Assembly (NCBI GenBank): GCA_963977525.1
Contig: CAXBPC010000023.1
Location: 1 to 64,000, forward strand
DNA length: 64,000 bases
Source of the DNA: Ancylomarina sp963977525
GTDB taxonomy: Bacteria; Bacteroidota; Bacteroidia; Bacteroidales; Marinifilaceae
Direction of reading: 5' to 3'
Position 1 is the stretch's first letter. Each line of letters starts with the position of its first letter. The position numbers and the translations under genes were made by a program. Shown one piece after another: positions 1-8,100 of this stretch. The notes under the pieces were generated by a model. It made no database searches, was not told the DNA's origin, and saw only the letters and a program-made list of their open reading frames with translations.

Positions 1-27
1 GAATATATCAACTTTTTACTGCTTTTG

Positions 28-1005
28 TCATCTAATGTACTTTTTCAGTGGCCTCGATACTTTGTCAATCTCTTTTTTGATATCGAGATCGTACATACTC
101 AAATCTAAAGGATATTTTTGAGCAACTGTCTCAGCTAATTCTGCCCATAACACTTCTCCTAAAGGATCAACTTTGAAATCATAACCTAACTTTGGCTTGT
201 CCTTATACTTAGTTAATAAATCTCTAAATATCTCTGGGTTTGCTACTAGTATATCAGCTAGTTGTGATTTGTTATGGTTTTTGATAATACTCTTCCAATT
301 CATTTTTATTTTTTTGTTGAATTGTTGCCTTAATTGTTCATTATAGGCATTAACAGCATCCATTTCACTCCATGAATCAGCTATTGGTAGCGCATTTAGG
401 AATTTCTTAGGAATAAAGAGTAAATATGTGTTGCTACAAGGGTCTGGAGGCAATTGATAAATTTTGTTTTTCACCTTAAAATCCTTTGTATCAATGTTTA
501 ATTCCAATGAGATTCGCTGTGTGTATTCTACAAATCTCTCCAAGAGTATCACGAGGGTCATATCACTTATTCGATCAGCACCAATGTCTTTTTGAAATAG
601 TCCAAGCATCTCGAACACTTCTGGGTCTGATATTCCTGCTGAATGAATCTTTCTTCCTGCTTTTAGTATACTTTCCGCAATTATTGGACCAATTGCACTC
701 CCATGTTTACTTCCATTAGAATATCCTAATCCTGCATTTCCTTGTTCTTTAAAGAGTAATCGTTTATGTCCTTCTTTCCAGAAATCATCTCCTTTATTCT
801 TGATTTTACTTATCAAAGCAAATACTTCTGAAAAATAGTCTTGAAGCTCTTTTCGTGCATTTTTAAATTCAGGAATAGTTGAATTTTCAACTAAACTAGG
901 ATCGATGTGAAGTTGTGCATCGATATCAGCGAATCCATCGAATATTCCTTTGTCTTCTAATTCTTTCGTGGTTACTTTTACCACATTACTAATTCTTATC
1001 GGCAT
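28..1005 (-). CDS. Conserved hypothetical protein, 325 aa
   Basis: I do not recognise a named family with confidence. The protein is soluble, with no signal peptide or membrane segment, and mixed alpha/beta in character. It opens with a block resembling VVKVTTKELEDKGIFDGFADID, followed near residue 135 by a conserved-looking GADRISDMT motif and a GYSNGSKHGSAIGP stretch. I place the start at the ATG at 1005 because the 24 residues that could precede it are basic and low in complexity (RSGSALFCRTTKSNKTKNT) and look non-coding. The gene is complete: its TGA stop sits at 28-30. What lies to its left is outside the window. The accessory surroundings make a role in mobile-element or defence biology possible, but nothing in the sequence proves it. 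Confidence 0.7.
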   Translation of the reverse strand: MPIRISNVVKVTTKELEDKGIFDGFADIDAQLHIDPSLVENSTIPEFKNARKELQDYFSEVFALISKIKNKGDDFWKEGHKRLLFKEQGNAGLGYSNGSKHGSAIGPIIAESILKAGRKIHSAGISDPEVFEMLGLFQKDIGADRISDMTLVILLERFVEYTQRISLELNIDTKDFKVKNKIYQLPPDPCSNTYLLFIPKKFLNALPIADSWSEMDAVNAYNEQLRQQFNKKIKMNWKSIIKNHNKSQLADILVANPEIFRDLLTKYKDKPKLGYDFKVDPLGEVLWAELAETVAQKYPLDLSMYDLDIKKEIDKVSRPLKKYIR

Positions 1006-1091
1006 AGTATTTTTTGTTTTATTTGATTTTGTCGTCCGACAGAACAGAGCGGATCCACTCCTGATAAATGTGGTCAAGATCTAAATTAGAC

Positions 1092-1121
1092 TTGTTCAAA
1101 AGAAAATAATATTTACTTTTG
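1092..1121 (+). promoter_or_regulatory. Bacteroidota-type promoter for the 1.1-kb RNA
   Basis: TTG at 1092-1094 is followed after exactly 19 nt by TACTTTTG at 1114-1121. This matches the Bacteroidota vegetative promoter form (TTG near -33, TAnnTTTG near -7). The predicted start of transcription is about 1125-1128, immediately before a run of hairpins that ends in a terminator, with no open reading frame between. Confidence 0.6.
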
Positions 1122-1124
1122 GTC

Positions 1125-1232
1125 ACACAGTTCAAACATTTGGTCAACTGTAAAAGGGTGACAAGCCCTTCCGAGAATATTGCTTCAACAATATTTTCTG
1201 CTTTCGGTCGTATTATCTTACGGCCTTTTTTT
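1125..1232 (+). ncRNA. Candidate small structured RNA, about 105 nt
   Basis: Between a good promoter and a good terminator there is no coding frame, but there is a chain of hairpins. ACAGTT (1127-1132) pairs with AACTGT (1146-1151). AAGGG (1154-1158) can pair with CCCTT (1166-1170). AGAATATTG (1174-1182) pairs with CAATATT..CT around 1189-1199, closed by CCGA/TCGG. GGTCGTA (1206-1212) pairs with TACGGCC (1219-1225) before a T run. I cannot match it to 6S, SRP, tmRNA or a known riboswitch. It is read away from the neighbouring minus-strand gene, so it is not that gene's leader. The structure is seen in the sequence; that it is an RNA gene is inferred. Confidence 0.55.
1206..1232 (+). terminator. 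Intrinsic terminator of the 1.1-kb RNA
   Basis: A 7-bp stem (GGTCGTA/TACGGCC, one G-U pair) with a 6-nt loop is followed by seven T residues at 1226-1232. No plus-strand gene lies upstream, so it must end a non-coding transcript or be a relic. Confidence 0.7.
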
Positions 1233-1748
1233 ATGTCAGCATTTTTCTTTTTGTATTAAAGATATTTATCGTCAATTAGTATGCCATAATTGATGATGTT
1301 ATAGCACTATGACTATATGACATGTTCTAGTGTTATGGTAAAATATACATGTCATGGTTAGGTGTCATTTTGTCACTTATGTTATAGTTGTAATTTTAAT
1401 GTGTTAGGTCATAAGTGGCTCTTTTGTTGAGTGGTATAGTTTCTTTTGAACAATTTTGATTAATTTATTATTGTATTAGTTATATTCTTAGTCTTGATTA
1501 AATAATAAAGATATATTGACAATGCTCAATGGATGTCTAATTTCTTTATTAATAATGCTAATTTCAGTAATGATAGAAATTTCAATTATAGTGATATCTA
1601 TACATTGTTAACAAACTTTATTTTTATTTGAACGTTTTAGAAATTCGCTTTATCCTTAGTGAAAAGAGAGAAATGCCTGACTTGTGCAACTTGAAAGAAC
1701 TTTATGAGTTCATGGGGATATGAAGGTGTGATTTAAACCAAAATATTT
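1233..1748. other. AT-rich intergenic stretch
   Basis: About 500 nt with no coding frame, tRNA or strong hairpin that I can see. It presumably holds the promoter of the membrane-protein gene at 1749, but no clear TAnnTTTG box stands out. Confidence 0.5.
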
Positions 1749-2474
1749 ATGACTACTATATTTGAAATCATTTATGGATTGATATTAATCTCTTTAATTC
1801 TTTACACCAAAGGAGAAAGTGCCATTACCCATCCAAAATTTAAGTCTTTCATTAAAAAAGTAAACAATCTCTCAATTTGGCTGGTAAGAAAATCACTTCG
1901 ATCAAAGCTCACCAATTTTTATAAACACTACGGTAGATTATTAAGAAGAATGATGATTTTTAATTTCTTTTTAATGGGTATTGTTTCATTAACTCAATTG
2001 GAATTTGTGCTTCTTCTTATTCTTGTTGTAATAGAAATAATTTTACTCATTATTTACAGTACTGTTAAGCCTATACCAGTCTATATAGCCAATATGAGAA
2101 AATCCATGAAAGAATCATTCTTATGGAGTATTATCTGTATTCTATTTATTGGATTTTTATGGATGAAAGACTCTGAGTCTTTCAATAAAATCGTTAAAAT
2201 AGTAAAGGAAATATTCGAATTGATAAAAGAAAAATCACTTCTATTATCTCCTTCTCAAGTAACCTATCTTTTCCAGATTGTTCTTATTGCAATTCTGGTG
2301 TATTGTTTACCTTTTATATGGAGAATGTTCATTTTTATCCTATCTAGAGTGTACAAATTATTTATATCTGTTTGCTTCAGATTAAACCATAGAAAACCAA
2401 TACGTCCAGCTATTCTATTAGGATCAATTGGTATAGTCATTTTTACAAAAACACTAGAGATTATTCTGAAATGA
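1749..2474 (+). CDS. Multi-pass membrane protein, unknown function, 241 aa
   Basis: Not recognised as a named family. Hydrophobic segments are visible at about residues 3-19, 70-108 (probably two helices), 125-138, 172-197 and 222-238, giving about six membrane passes. The loops are strongly basic (for example KSLRSKLTNFYKHYGRLLRR around 50-68). There is no signal peptide apart from the first helix and no catalytic motif. The gene stands alone, followed by a hairpin terminator at 2502. It lies in an accessory region of small membrane proteins. The ATG at 1749 is the first in the frame. Confidence 0.65.
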   Translation: MTTIFEIIYGLILISLILYTKGESAITHPKFKSFIKKVNNLSIWLVRKSLRSKLTNFYKHYGRLLRRMMIFNFFLMGIVSLTQLEFVLLLILVVIEIILLIIYSTVKPIPVYIANMRKSMKESFLWSIICILFIGFLWMKDSESFNKIVKIVKEIFELIKEKSLLLSPSQVTYLFQIVLIAILVYCLPFIWRMFIFILSRVYKLFISVCFRLNHRKPIRPAILLGSIGIVIFTKTLEIILK

Positions 2475-2501
2475 AAAAGCATTGTTCTCGAATATTGATT
2501 C

Positions 2502-2531
2502 ACATGCCTCTTTAGTAGGCATGTATATCTT
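2502..2531 (+). terminator. Hairpin terminator
   Basis: ACATGCCT (2502-2509) pairs perfectly with AGGCATGT (2517-2524) across a 7-nt loop, then ATATCTTTCTT. It ends the membrane-protein gene at 1749-2474. The T tract is weak. Confidence 0.55.
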
Positions 2532-2804
2532 TCTTGATATGGGTATTGAGATATTAGGTTATATATGTGTTGCTCTCGTCTTTTTTCGTTTGTCCTTAGC
2601 CATGATGTAAGACGGATGGTATATATATATCATTAGGCGTGATTTACCTGATACCTTTTGGAGTAGGACGAAGGACTTGGTTGACCTTAAGATCAATGAG
2701 TAAAAACAAGGAAGAAGAATTGTAATACCCCCCCTAAAAACCCGACAGCATCGATGCCGATTCTTTCTAACCAATAAATGCTAATAGCTTAAAGTTCGAT
2801 ATAC
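2532..2804. other. Intergenic stretch without a convincing gene
   Basis: Contains a C7 tract near 2730 and the perfect palindrome GCATCGATGC near 2748, but no believable coding frame or plus-strand promoter. It ends in a terminator at 2805-2845 that has no gene in front of it, so either a short non-coding transcript or a decayed gene may have been here. Confidence 0.4.
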
Positions 2805-2845
2805 AGACTTAATTGGTATTCAATACCAGTAAGGTCTTTTTTTTT
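2805..2845 (+). terminator. Strong intrinsic terminator without an upstream gene
   Basis: A compound stem: AGACTT with AAGGTCT on the outside (one bulged G), TTGGTAT with ATACCA on the inside, followed by nine T residues (2837-2845). No plus-strand gene lies between the previous terminator (2524) and this one. Confidence 0.65.
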
Positions 2846-2988
2846 GTTCAAATGAATTAATCAGTTCAATAATTTAATACTAGCAAGAAATGTTGATGAA
2901 ATATTTCAATGAAATATTATTCTGTTAATTTTGAATTCCTGTTGATATCTCTATTTTTTTATGAAAGTTATCAGTGGATTGTGAATTA

Positions 2989-3642
2989 ATGAAAATATCA
3001 TCTAAAGAAACTATGAATAATACTAAGCAAATTAACCAAGAGGTAGCACTTAACTATATCGATAAAATAGCCGTAAACATACAAGTAATTGGAAGAAAAC
3101 TAAATCGTACAATAGGATTTTTATTAGTGTGTAGTCTGATATTGTTAGGTTTAAATTATGATATCATAAGTATTTCTAATAAAATTCCAGTTTTAGGTCT
3201 CGAAATACAAGTGTCTGAATCTATTGTTTTAATAATCATGTGTATATGTTGCTATTTATTACAAGCATACATGTTTGGTTTGGGAGTTAAGGAATCTGAA
3301 AATATTGATGTTCTTGCAAATATGTATAAGAAATTAGGGTTTTATGATGAGAGTATGAACCTAGAAGATGCTTGTTTAATTGAATATCCTACATTTATTA
3401 CTATTTCATTTTCAAGAAGGATTAAGAAGAGTAAAAAACTAATTAATGTATTTAATGATTCTGCATTTATGCTTTATTCATTAATAGTTCTAATTATAGC
3501 TCCGATAGTTTTTAGCTTAGTTTCATATGGTACTGTAATAAATAAAGGGATTTCATCTTGGGAGAGTATTGTGATATTAGGAATCCTGGTTCTTTCTATT
3601 ATTAATTTTATTTCAGGTTTTACAAAAGGTTCTTCATTGTAG
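2989..3642 (+). CDS. Small multi-pass membrane protein, unknown function, 217 aa
   Basis: Not recognised. Four hydrophobic segments are visible at about residues 41-58, 76-96, 159-182 and 194-211. A central cytoplasmic-looking loop (about 97-150) contains VKESENIDVLANMYKKLGFYDE. The start is taken at the ATG at 2989; an upstream in-frame GTG at 2974 would add only five residues. The codons are very AT-rich, unlike the next gene. The DNA on both sides holds no partner gene, so no role can be proposed. Confidence 0.6.
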   Translation: MKISSKETMNNTKQINQEVALNYIDKIAVNIQVIGRKLNRTIGFLLVCSLILLGLNYDIISISNKIPVLGLEIQVSESIVLIIMCICCYLLQAYMFGLGVKESENIDVLANMYKKLGFYDESMNLEDACLIEYPTFITISFSRRIKKSKKLINVFNDSAFMLYSLIVLIIAPIVFSLVSYGTVINKGISSWESIVILGILVLSIINFISGFTKGSSL

Positions 3643-3709
3643 GGATATAACTATCTATACAATCTAATGATTTCTATAATTCTATTTCAACAATTAAATT
3701 CTCCTTTAC

Positions 3710-4126
3710 ATGAGCTACAGCGAAATAGAAAACTGGTTACAAGAGTCAAAAGATAGGTATTCCGATTTTTATAAGGGGAGTCCCTCGGTTGTCCGCATGA
3801 GGCTGATGCTATTCTTCTTAAGGCTGATCTTTGGATTGGTTGCCATTGTTTCAGGCCTACTGCTTTTGTTTTCCTTATTTATGAATATCGGGCAAACCCT
3901 AGCCGATACTTTTGGCTTTACCGATGTGCCTCTTTACGAAGAAGGGAAGCTGAGTTTTCTAAGCATTACTCTGGGCATTCTGTTGGCGGTATCCCTATTC
4001 AGTCTGTGGCTGATCAAGCTGGTTAGTCGCCGAAACAATCACATGTCCAATTTGCATAAGCTATTGGATACCCACTTTGCAGAAGGTGAGAAGCTGTTGG
4101 ATGAATATAGACATACCATAAGCTAA
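3710..4126 (+). CDS. Two-helix membrane protein, unknown function, 138 aa
   Basis: The N-terminal about 30 residues are soluble and charged (MSYSEIENWLQESKDRYSDF). They are followed by membrane helices at about 32-60 and 83-104, and a charged C-terminal tail about 34 residues long. Base composition is clearly richer in G+C than the flanking small membrane-protein genes, which suggests a different history. A near-perfect 13-bp hairpin terminator follows at 4216. No family is recognised. Confidence 0.65.
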   Translation: MSYSEIENWLQESKDRYSDFYKGSPSVVRMRLMLFFLRLIFGLVAIVSGLLLLFSLFMNIGQTLADTFGFTDVPLYEEGKLSFLSITLGILLAVSLFSLWLIKLVSRRNNHMSNLHKLLDTHFAEGEKLLDEYRHTIS

Positions 4127-4215
4127 TTTCGGTATGCGTAAATAAGGCAGAATAATTGTAAAATAAGGCTGTCAGCAACATCCCGAAGTATCCCTTAGGT
4201 TTAATATGATAATAG

Positions 4216-4250
4216 CCCTGATAGATATGATATATCTATCAGGGTTTTGT
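4216..4250 (+). terminator. Intrinsic terminator
   Basis: CCCTGATAGATAT (4216-4228) pairs perfectly with ATATCTATCAGGG (4232-4244) over a 3-nt loop, then TTTTGTTTG. It ends the 3710-4126 gene. Confidence 0.75.
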
Positions 4251-4294
4251 TTGTGTAAATGAATTGTAATTTATGCGCATTATGCATTATGCAG

Positions 4295-4314
4295 AGACGC
4301 ACGGCCGTGCGTCT
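4295..4314. repeat. 20-bp perfect palindrome (REP-like), copy 1
   Basis: AGACGCACGGCCGTGCGTCT is its own reverse complement. The same 20 bp recurs at 4762-4781 inside the neighbouring transposase gene. Palindromes beside a REP-associated tyrosine transposase are the expected substrate of that enzyme family. Confidence 0.8.
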
Positions 4315-4392
4315 GTACGATGTGGTGTGTCTGTACGATGTGGTGTGTCTGTACGATGTGGTGTGTTTGTACGGTGTGGTGTATTTGTATAA
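4311..4392. repeat. 18-bp tandem repeat, about 4.5 units
   Basis: Three perfect copies of GTCTGTACGATGTGGTGT (4311-4328, 4329-4346, 4347-4364), a fourth with two changes (4365-4382) and a decayed partial fifth. The first unit shares its opening GTCT with the end of the REP-like palindrome at 4295-4314, so the array seems to have grown from the palindrome's flank. Confidence 0.85.
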
Positions 4393-4448
4393 TATTTTAT
4401 ATTTTTAATAGGCAGTAGTTTTAATCAATAATTAGAATGGTGTTTATT

Positions 4449-5036
4449 ATGGCAAAGTTTCAAAATCGATATCGTATAGAATCTCATCGAAAGCTAGACT
4501 GGAATTATGCTGATGCAGGTGATTATTATATCACCATCTGCATTGAGGATATGCAATGTATTTTGGGTTGTGTTGTAGATGCGAAAATGGTATTGAATGA
4601 TTTTGGTAAGATTGTTCAGTCTGAATTAATTAAATCCGCTGATATTCGTGAGGAGTTGCAGTTGGGCGAGTTTGTTGTGATGCCCAATCATATTCATGTC
4701 ATTATTATATTGAATGATATGGGGAATAATGCCAATGCCGCCCATATCGCCCATACCGCAGAGACGCACGGCCGTGCGTCTGTATCTGGGCAAATGCCAT
4801 ATCGCAGGCCCCAGTCGATATCGTCGTTTGTGGCAGGTTTCAAGTCGGCAGTGGTTTCGGCGGTTGATGATTTTATTGATGAGCAAGCCTTGGATATTCC
4901 TAAATATAATAGGAGAAATAAATTCTGGCAAAGTAATTATCACGATCATATTATCCGCAATCAGCCTGAATATTATCGTATAGCTAAATACATAGGGGAT
5001 AATCCCCAGAAATGGGAGCGGGATAAAAATTTATAA
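4449..5036 (+). CDS. REP-associated tyrosine transposase (RAYT, Y1/HUH family)
   Basis: Single-strand DNA nuclease of the Y1/HUH transposase class, which acts on palindromic REP sequences. The N-terminus has the typical FQNRYRIESHR...YYITICIED block. The HUH motif is the HIH in MPNHIHVIIIL near residue 80. The C-terminus (YHDHIIRNQPEYYRIAKYIG, then DNPQKWERD) carries the conserved tyrosines. At about 195 aa it has the normal length and appears intact. I prefer the ATG at 4449 (MAKFQNRY) over 4437 because family members start there. A copy of the REP-like palindrome lies in frame inside the gene and encodes part of a low-conservation linker (ETHGRAS). Confidence 0.9.
   Translation: MAKFQNRYRIESHRKLDWNYADAGDYYITICIEDMQCILGCVVDAKMVLNDFGKIVQSELIKSADIREELQLGEFVVMPNHIHVIIILNDMGNNANAAHIAHTAETHGRASVSGQMPYRRPQSISSFVAGFKSAVVSAVDDFIDEQALDIPKYNRRNKFWQSNYHDHIIRNQPEYYRIAKYIGDNPQKWERDKNL
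4762..4781. repeat. 20-bp perfect palindrome (REP-like), copy 2, inside the transposase gene
   Basis: Identical to 4295-4314, extending to CAGAGACG...GTCTGTA on both sides. It is read in frame by the transposase gene, between the HUH core and the C-terminal helix. Confidence 0.8.
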
Positions 5037-5123
5037 ACAATGCTGCGCATGCCATGTCCCAATCTTTAAATGAGTAGTCTATTAAATAATAACAGAATGC
5101 ACAATTAAATCGAAACCCGACAG

Positions 5124-5139
5124 TCCCGAACGTTCGGGA
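5124..5139. repeat. 16-bp perfect palindrome
   Basis: TCCCGAACGTTCGGGA is self-complementary and lies just after the transposase gene. It is another candidate REP-type site. A related CCCG..CGGG hairpin occurs near 28616-28629. Confidence 0.55.
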
Positions 5140-5168
5140 GTGGCATTAAATATATTTCCAATAAAATA

Positions 5169-5197
5169 AACGCTGTCAGCAGCGAGCAGACTGATAG
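5169..5197. repeat. 29-bp repeat beside the paralog pair, left copy
   Basis: Matches 8101-8129 at 25 of 29 positions, in the same orientation. It starts AACGCTGTCAGC and contains GAGCAG. The two copies bracket the tandem paralogs at 5350-7924. The core GCTGTCAGC also occurs at about 4168. Confidence 0.7.
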
Positions 5198-5349
5198 ATT
5201 TAGCATAGCAAGATAAATTTTAAAAAATATTGTCGATATAAATGCATGTATTTTACAGATATAGTATATTATGTGCGAATATATCTAACTTATGTTTGTA
5301 AAGACATGAATATATTGTTAGCTTAGATATCTGTAAAGAAAACGTGCCG

Positions 5350-6642
5350 ATGTCTAACAAGAGAAAAAAAACAAAACCCCAACAAGGAAGAAAGAAAAGT
5401 AATAGTCCAGCTAAGAATGCGGTTCTTAGAAAAAAATATTTAAAAATTGTAGAACACATATGTAATCAAACCGATTGCGAAACTGCTTTTAAATTATTAA
5501 CGAAAGATGAAAAGATTAATGCCTTTGGGCATAGAGTTTATGTGGGACCACTTAATTTCGACAATAAAGAGCTTGTTACACCAGACATATTAAAATTCTT
5601 TACTGATTTTGTAAAGAATTTTTATCATAGTAACAATTACAAGCTGCAGAAGGTTGTTGGTACTGAACTCACCACTTTTGAAACTCTTGTGGGATTACAA
5701 TTTTTAACTTCGTTTGAGCATGCAGAGGATGAAAGAAAGAAACAGTTGCATATTGCTTTTACGCCTATGCGAGTCAAATTAGGTTCTTTGCAAGAAGTAG
5801 CTAAATTCTGCACTATGCACCATACTATTCTTACCAATGGTTTTAATCTTTATAGCGAGACTCTATATAATTTGAAGTTTAACGTTAAAATAATAGAGCA
5901 CCCAACATTTGGCATGCATTATTTTACCACTTTAGAGATAATTCAATGTCGTCCGAGCAATTTTATCGACAATGGTCATGTTAGAAAAGTCTTTCAATTG
6001 GGGTATTTAGATTTAGGGTTTAATATGAATTGGGTGTTTGTTCCTGTAAAGAAGATTAAGGAAATATATTGCGGCGATAAAAAATACTTACCACTATGCA
6101 TTCAAAATCATGCCTATCATCGTTTATTTGACCGATTGAAACCTCTTTCCGATGTTGATATCGTTAGTCAGCTTAGTTTTACTTTACAATACTCTCTCGA
6201 AATTGAAATTTACAAGGGTAATATCCTTATTCCGTATTTTCATTTAGAGCAAAAATGCGGTTACTTTTTAGGCGTAATTAATAAAAATAGAGTCATTCTT
6301 AAGACATTTTTATTTTTGACTCATCATCATACTCCCGAAGGTGAAAAGCTCGAAAAAGCATTGGGTATAAGTAAAGAAGAAATATCATATTGGAATATTG
6401 GTACCCTTCAAAATTTCATCTATTCTGATTTGGGCAAAAATAATGAAATGAAGGACGTGTTTGAGGAAGTGGGAATAGGTCATTTATTTAATGTAAACCC
6501 ATTTACCACTAATATTGAGTCGAGAAATTACAAATGGGAAGCTTTTAACGAGTACATCAAAATGGGGAAAACAGAATTGTTTGATGAGGGAGCTAAGGAC
6601 GAGGATTTTGAAGAATTGCTAGAAATGAATATTGATGAGTAA
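5350..6642 (+). CDS. Tandem paralog A, unknown function, 430 aa
   Basis: Unrecognised family. The N-terminal 20 or so residues are strongly basic (MSNKRKKTKPQQGRKK), suggesting nucleic-acid contact. The body is soluble, with no signal peptide. Two blocks are shared with the next gene: QNHAYHRLFDRLKPL near residue 255, and a C-terminal region with a hydrophobic strand, HHTPEGEKLEKALGISKEEI, SYWNIG, and then the tail MGKTELFDEGAKDEDFEELL. The start is taken at the ATG at 5350 because it aligns with MSKKRRNKK of the paralog; a GTG lies two codons earlier. It overlaps the next gene by 8 bp, so the pair is probably translated together. Function cannot be assigned from sequence alone. Confidence 0.8.
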   Translation: MSNKRKKTKPQQGRKKSNSPAKNAVLRKKYLKIVEHICNQTDCETAFKLLTKDEKINAFGHRVYVGPLNFDNKELVTPDILKFFTDFVKNFYHSNNYKLQKVVGTELTTFETLVGLQFLTSFEHAEDERKKQLHIAFTPMRVKLGSLQEVAKFCTMHHTILTNGFNLYSETLYNLKFNVKIIEHPTFGMHYFTTLEIIQCRPSNFIDNGHVRKVFQLGYLDLGFNMNWVFVPVKKIKEIYCGDKKYLPLCIQNHAYHRLFDRLKPLSDVDIVSQLSFTLQYSLEIEIYKGNILIPYFHLEQKCGYFLGVINKNRVILKTFLFLTHHHTPEGEKLEKALGISKEEISYWNIGTLQNFIYSDLGKNNEMKDVFEEVGIGHLFNVNPFTTNIESRNYKWEAFNEYIKMGKTELFDEGAKDEDFEELLEMNIDE

Positions 6643-7924
6643 GAAACGCAGAAATAAGAAACCAGTAGTAAAGCATAACGAAAAAGCTGCTATTGGGATT
6701 CATTTAAATTATATAAAGGCGTTGAGTGAAATGCTTGGTTGTGCCGATGCTGTAAGTATATTAACACAGCATGAAAAAAAAGAAATTTATATGAATCGGA
6801 TGCATTTTATGCAACCAAAAATTATGGATGTTTGCCAGATTAGTAAACGTAAAATTAAATTTCACACTTATTTCTGTCAACATTTTTGTAAAGAGAAAGG
6901 ATCTGTTTTTGTAGATGGGCATGAATCTGTTTCAATTATTGCACTAATAGCTGTTCAGCAATTCATAAAATGGCTCGATTTTGTTCCAAATGAAAGAAAA
7001 AATAAAATTACTAAGGCTTTTCAACCCTTAATAGAACATTTTGGTAAAAATGAACAACCAATAAGAGACTTGTATGTGAATTACAATAGGATTCTTCTTT
7101 TTTCGAACTTATGCACCGCTACAATGCACAGTTTCAAAACGGCATATGAATACAGAAAAAAAGGAGTATCTGGCTTGTACCATACCATATCTATATATAG
7201 TATAGAGCCACGCGTATGTCAGGTGAAATTGAAAGGAATTAAAAGAACTGTCTATCAGCTATGTTTTCAGTCTGTAAATGATAAACCAAACTGGCTGACT
7301 ATTTCAGTAATAAAGTTATCCCATTTGTATCAAGGTACTGAAAAAGAGATTCCAGTTTATATTCAAAATCATGCTCTTAAAAGATTTACTAGTCGAACTA
7401 TGCCTCTTGGTGAGCAGGCTGCACAAGCCTCTATGGAGAGTAGTTTTCGAATGAATGAACCATTGGTTTATAAAAATAACGTGCTGTTTGTAATGGATTA
7501 CAATAAACTAAAATTGGGGTACTTTATTGGCAAGCCAGTTGGTGATATGTTAGTAATTACCACATTTCTTTTTGTAACTCAGCATGGCACTCCTGAGGGA
7601 GATCAATTGGAAAAACGATCAGGCTTAAGTAAAGAGGAAATAAGCTATTGGAATATTGCAGGGCTCGAAACATTTGCTTCAAATAAAATGAACTTCGATC
7701 AATCTATTTATACTCTCTTTAAGGATTGTGGTTTAGATTATCTTTTTGAAGCCAATAAGGAGATCAAAATAGAAGAGAGTCTTAATTACAATTGGGAAGC
7801 ATTAAATAATTACATCAATATGGGTAAAACAGAACTATTTGATGAAGGTGCTAAGGATGAAGATTTTGAAGAATTACTGATAGACGAGCCTGGAGTTGTG
7901 GTCGACGAAATGGAATTGGAGTGA
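6635..7924 (+). CDS. Tandem paralog B, unknown function, 429 aa
   Basis: A paralog of the preceding gene along its whole length, with diverged sequence but the same layout: a basic start (MSKKRRNKKPVVKH), a QNHALKRFTSRTMPL block near 245, YFIGKPVGDM, then FLFVTQHGTPEGDQLEKRSG and LSKEEISYWNI. Twenty residues near the C-terminus are identical in the two proteins although several codons differ at silent positions, so this acidic tail is under selection. The start ATG lies inside the end of gene A (ATGAGTAA overlap), which implies translational coupling. The last residues (DEPGVVVDEMELE) differ. The motif H-A-x-x-R-[LF]-x-x-R recalls small RNase-fold families such as DUF4258, but that is a weak resemblance. 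Confidence 0.8.
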   Translation: MSKKRRNKKPVVKHNEKAAIGIHLNYIKALSEMLGCADAVSILTQHEKKEIYMNRMHFMQPKIMDVCQISKRKIKFHTYFCQHFCKEKGSVFVDGHESVSIIALIAVQQFIKWLDFVPNERKNKITKAFQPLIEHFGKNEQPIRDLYVNYNRILLFSNLCTATMHSFKTAYEYRKKGVSGLYHTISIYSIEPRVCQVKLKGIKRTVYQLCFQSVNDKPNWLTISVIKLSHLYQGTEKEIPVYIQNHALKRFTSRTMPLGEQAAQASMESSFRMNEPLVYKNNVLFVMDYNKLKLGYFIGKPVGDMLVITTFLFVTQHGTPEGDQLEKRSGLSKEEISYWNIAGLETFASNKMNFDQSIYTLFKDCGLDYLFEANKEIKIEESLNYNWEALNNYINMGKTELFDEGAKDEDFEELLIDEPGVVVDEMELE

Positions 7925-7962
7925 AAATCTATTAGGGAATGTTTAACTTCATTTTAGACACT

Positions 7963-8033
7963 GATTAAATATGATTTCCATTGATTTTAAAAAAACAAAA
8001 ACTTCGGTCTTGAACATCAATCATATTTGAATC
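7963..8033. repeat. Long inverted repeat after the paralog pair
   Basis: GATTAAATATGAT (7963-7975) and ATCATATTTGAATC (8020-8033) pair with small bulges, and ATTGAT/ATCAAT inside them extend the stem. The loop is about 30 nt. It may end the transcript of the two paralogs, although no T run follows. Confidence 0.45.
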
Positions 8034-8100
8034 ATTAAAATCTGCGTTTAAGTAACTGTTGTGATCTATAACACTTGACTCGTGATAAGCACTAATAAAA

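Noticed and set aside
2559..2774. Open frame of 71 codons on the minus strand
   Set aside because: Crosses a C-tract and a palindrome, lacks a plausible start region, and has the composition of random sequence.
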